From positions 1 to 5,061 of the forward strand of contig DUGQ01000162.1 of the NCBI GenBank assembly GCA_013331315.1: a DNA stretch of 5,061 bases, given 5' to 3'. Under the pieces are notes generated by a model that was not told the DNA's origin, searched no databases, and worked only from the letters and a program-made list of their open reading frames with translations. Below, piece by piece: positions 4,561 through 5,061 of the stretch; the first letter of the stretch is position 1, and every line of letters starts with the position of its first letter. Source of the stretch: Thermoplasmata archaeon. GTDB lineage: Archaea; Thermoplasmatota; Thermoplasmata; UBA10834. Position numbers and translations under genes: made by a program.

Positions 4561-4600
4561 ACAAAGGTCTAAATACCGATCCCGTCTACGGTATTACGAA
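4561..4600 (+). promoter_or_regulatory. Promoter and candidate operator of the metal ABC importer gene
   Basis: A BRE-like ACAAAGG followed by TAAATA (4570-4575) forms an archaeal-type promoter with an expected start near 4598, giving a short leader of about 22 bases that still holds the ribosome site. An inverted repeat, AATACCG (4572-4578) and CGGTATT (4589-4595) with a 10-base spacer, covers the TATA box and the stretch up to the start. This is a good position for a repressor that answers to metal supply (inference). Confidence 0.65.
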
Positions 4601-4609
4601 ATCGCGAAA

Positions 4610-4616
4610 GGGTGAT
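4610..4616 (+). promoter_or_regulatory. Archaeal Shine-Dalgarno site of the metal-binding protein gene
   Basis: GGGTGAT, matching the archaeal 16S anti-Shine-Dalgarno core, 4 bases before the ATG at 4621. An in-frame GTG at 4612 lies inside this site, so it is not the start. Confidence 0.75.
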
Positions 4617-4620
4617 ACGA

Positions 4621-5061
4621 ATGGGGAGAGATGGATTTGCGTCGCGCATCCAGAGATTGCCAGTTTGTATCGCGTTGGTCGTCGTCCTCTCGTCGACTGC
4701 CTTCGTCAGTCTCGCGCTGGCGGAGGACGAGCCAATCAGAATCGTCTGTACGAATTCGGCGCTTGCTGATTTCGCCGCCAACGTGTTCGGGGAGGAGCTG
4801 AGTGATTCGGTATCCGTCGAGTACATAATGCCGGCCGGGGTGTGCCCTTCGCATTTCGACACTAGCCCCAGCGATGTCGTCACGATCGCCTCCGCAGACG
4901 TTGTTATATCCCTCGGATGGGAGCCTTGGCTCGCCGACCTGCTCGACTCGTCAGGGAACGAGGACGTGTTCTCAATCGCTTGCATGGGTCTGGGAGAGTG
5001 GAACATTCCGAGCGGAGCGGCGGCACACCTGGAGGTCATCGCCGATGGACTTTCCGAATAC
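4621..5061 (+). CDS. ZnuA/TroA-type metal ABC transporter substrate-binding protein, 3' end beyond the right edge
   Basis: The first 147 residues of a cluster A-I (TroA/ZnuA, PF01297) binding protein, which captures Zn, Mn or a similar divalent metal outside the membrane and hands it to an ABC permease. Seen: a Sec-type signal peptide with basic start, hydrophobic core (about 14-33) and likely cleavage after ALA (34); the first strand RIVCTNSALADFAANVFG; the ligand loop PAGVCPSHFDTSPSD (71-85) with metal-binding His78; and IASADVVISLGWEPWLADLL (89-108). No lipobox Cys is present, so anchoring is not obvious. The loop has VCPSH where bacterial ZnuA has the A-D-P-H type, giving an extra Cys75 near the site. 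The start is fixed by GGGTGAT 4 bases upstream. Permease and ATPase genes would be expected past the edge. Metal specificity cannot be read from this part. Confidence 0.92.
   Translation, partial: MGRDGFASRIQRLPVCIALVVVLSSTAFVSLALAEDEPIRIVCTNSALADFAANVFGEELSDSVSVEYIMPAGVCPSHFDTSPSDVVTIASADVVISLGWEPWLADLLDSSGNEDVFSIACMGLGEWNIPSGAAAHLEVIADGLSEY

Noticed and set aside
4569..5039. Open frame on the minus strand opposite the metal-binding protein
   Set aside because: It covers the promoter and the plus-strand gene with a signal peptide and TroA-type motifs. Its translation has no domain and it is an antisense shadow.
1..5061. tRNA, rRNA, insertion sequences or CRISPR arrays
   Set aside because: I saw no cloverleaf-like segment, rRNA-like stretch, transposase motif, terminal inverted repeats or spaced repeats; the window is nearly filled by the genes listed.

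Overview
The window looks like archaeal, probably euryarchaeal, chromosomal DNA. The evidence is a DUF134 protein, a bacterio-opsin-activator-type (HTH_10) regulator, TATA/BRE-like promoter elements lying about one promoter length before two divergent starts, and GGTGAT-type ribosome binding sites. The base composition is moderately GC-rich and GTG and TTG starts are used. A lineage near the Thermoplasmata or a methanogen relative is plausible, but this stretch cannot settle it.

Almost everything from 4461 down to 1 is read from the minus strand. In order of transcription it holds: a DUF134 DNA-binding protein (4461-4120); an HTH_10 regulator with a Cys-bearing sensor-like domain (4091-3486); a DUF1847 cysteine-rich protein (3446-2856); a DsrE-like protein (2779-2393); an Mrp/NBP35-type Fe-S ATPase (2374-1526); a small Gly/Arg-rich protein with a coiled-coil tail, loosely DUF5320-like (1521-1201); two very small zinc-ribbon proteins that overlap each other (1188-958 and 986-819); a NifX/MTH1175-type domain protein (795-379); and an IscU/NifU-type scaffold cut by the left edge (382-2). 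The last six or seven genes are tightly packed, with overlaps or very short gaps, and most have clear Shine-Dalgarno sites. They read as one Fe-S or metal-handling operon. The first three genes and the DsrE gene have larger gaps ahead of them, with possible promoters of their own.

On the plus strand, 4621 to the right edge encodes the exported N-terminal part of a ZnuA/TroA-type metal-binding protein of an ABC importer. It diverges from DUF134 across a 159-base regulatory region. That region has a TATA-like box on each side, a perfect 16-bp palindrome in the DUF134 promoter, and a 7-bp inverted repeat with a 10-base spacer in the importer promoter.

The inferred theme is sensing and trafficking of metal, Fe-S clusters or persulfide sulfur: a scaffold (NifU-like), a cluster carrier or loader (Mrp), a metallocluster-binding NifX fold, a sulfur-relay-like protein (DsrE), and small Cys-rich accessory proteins, with two regulators at the head. 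No nitrogenase structural gene is visible. The precise job of this cluster is not known to me.
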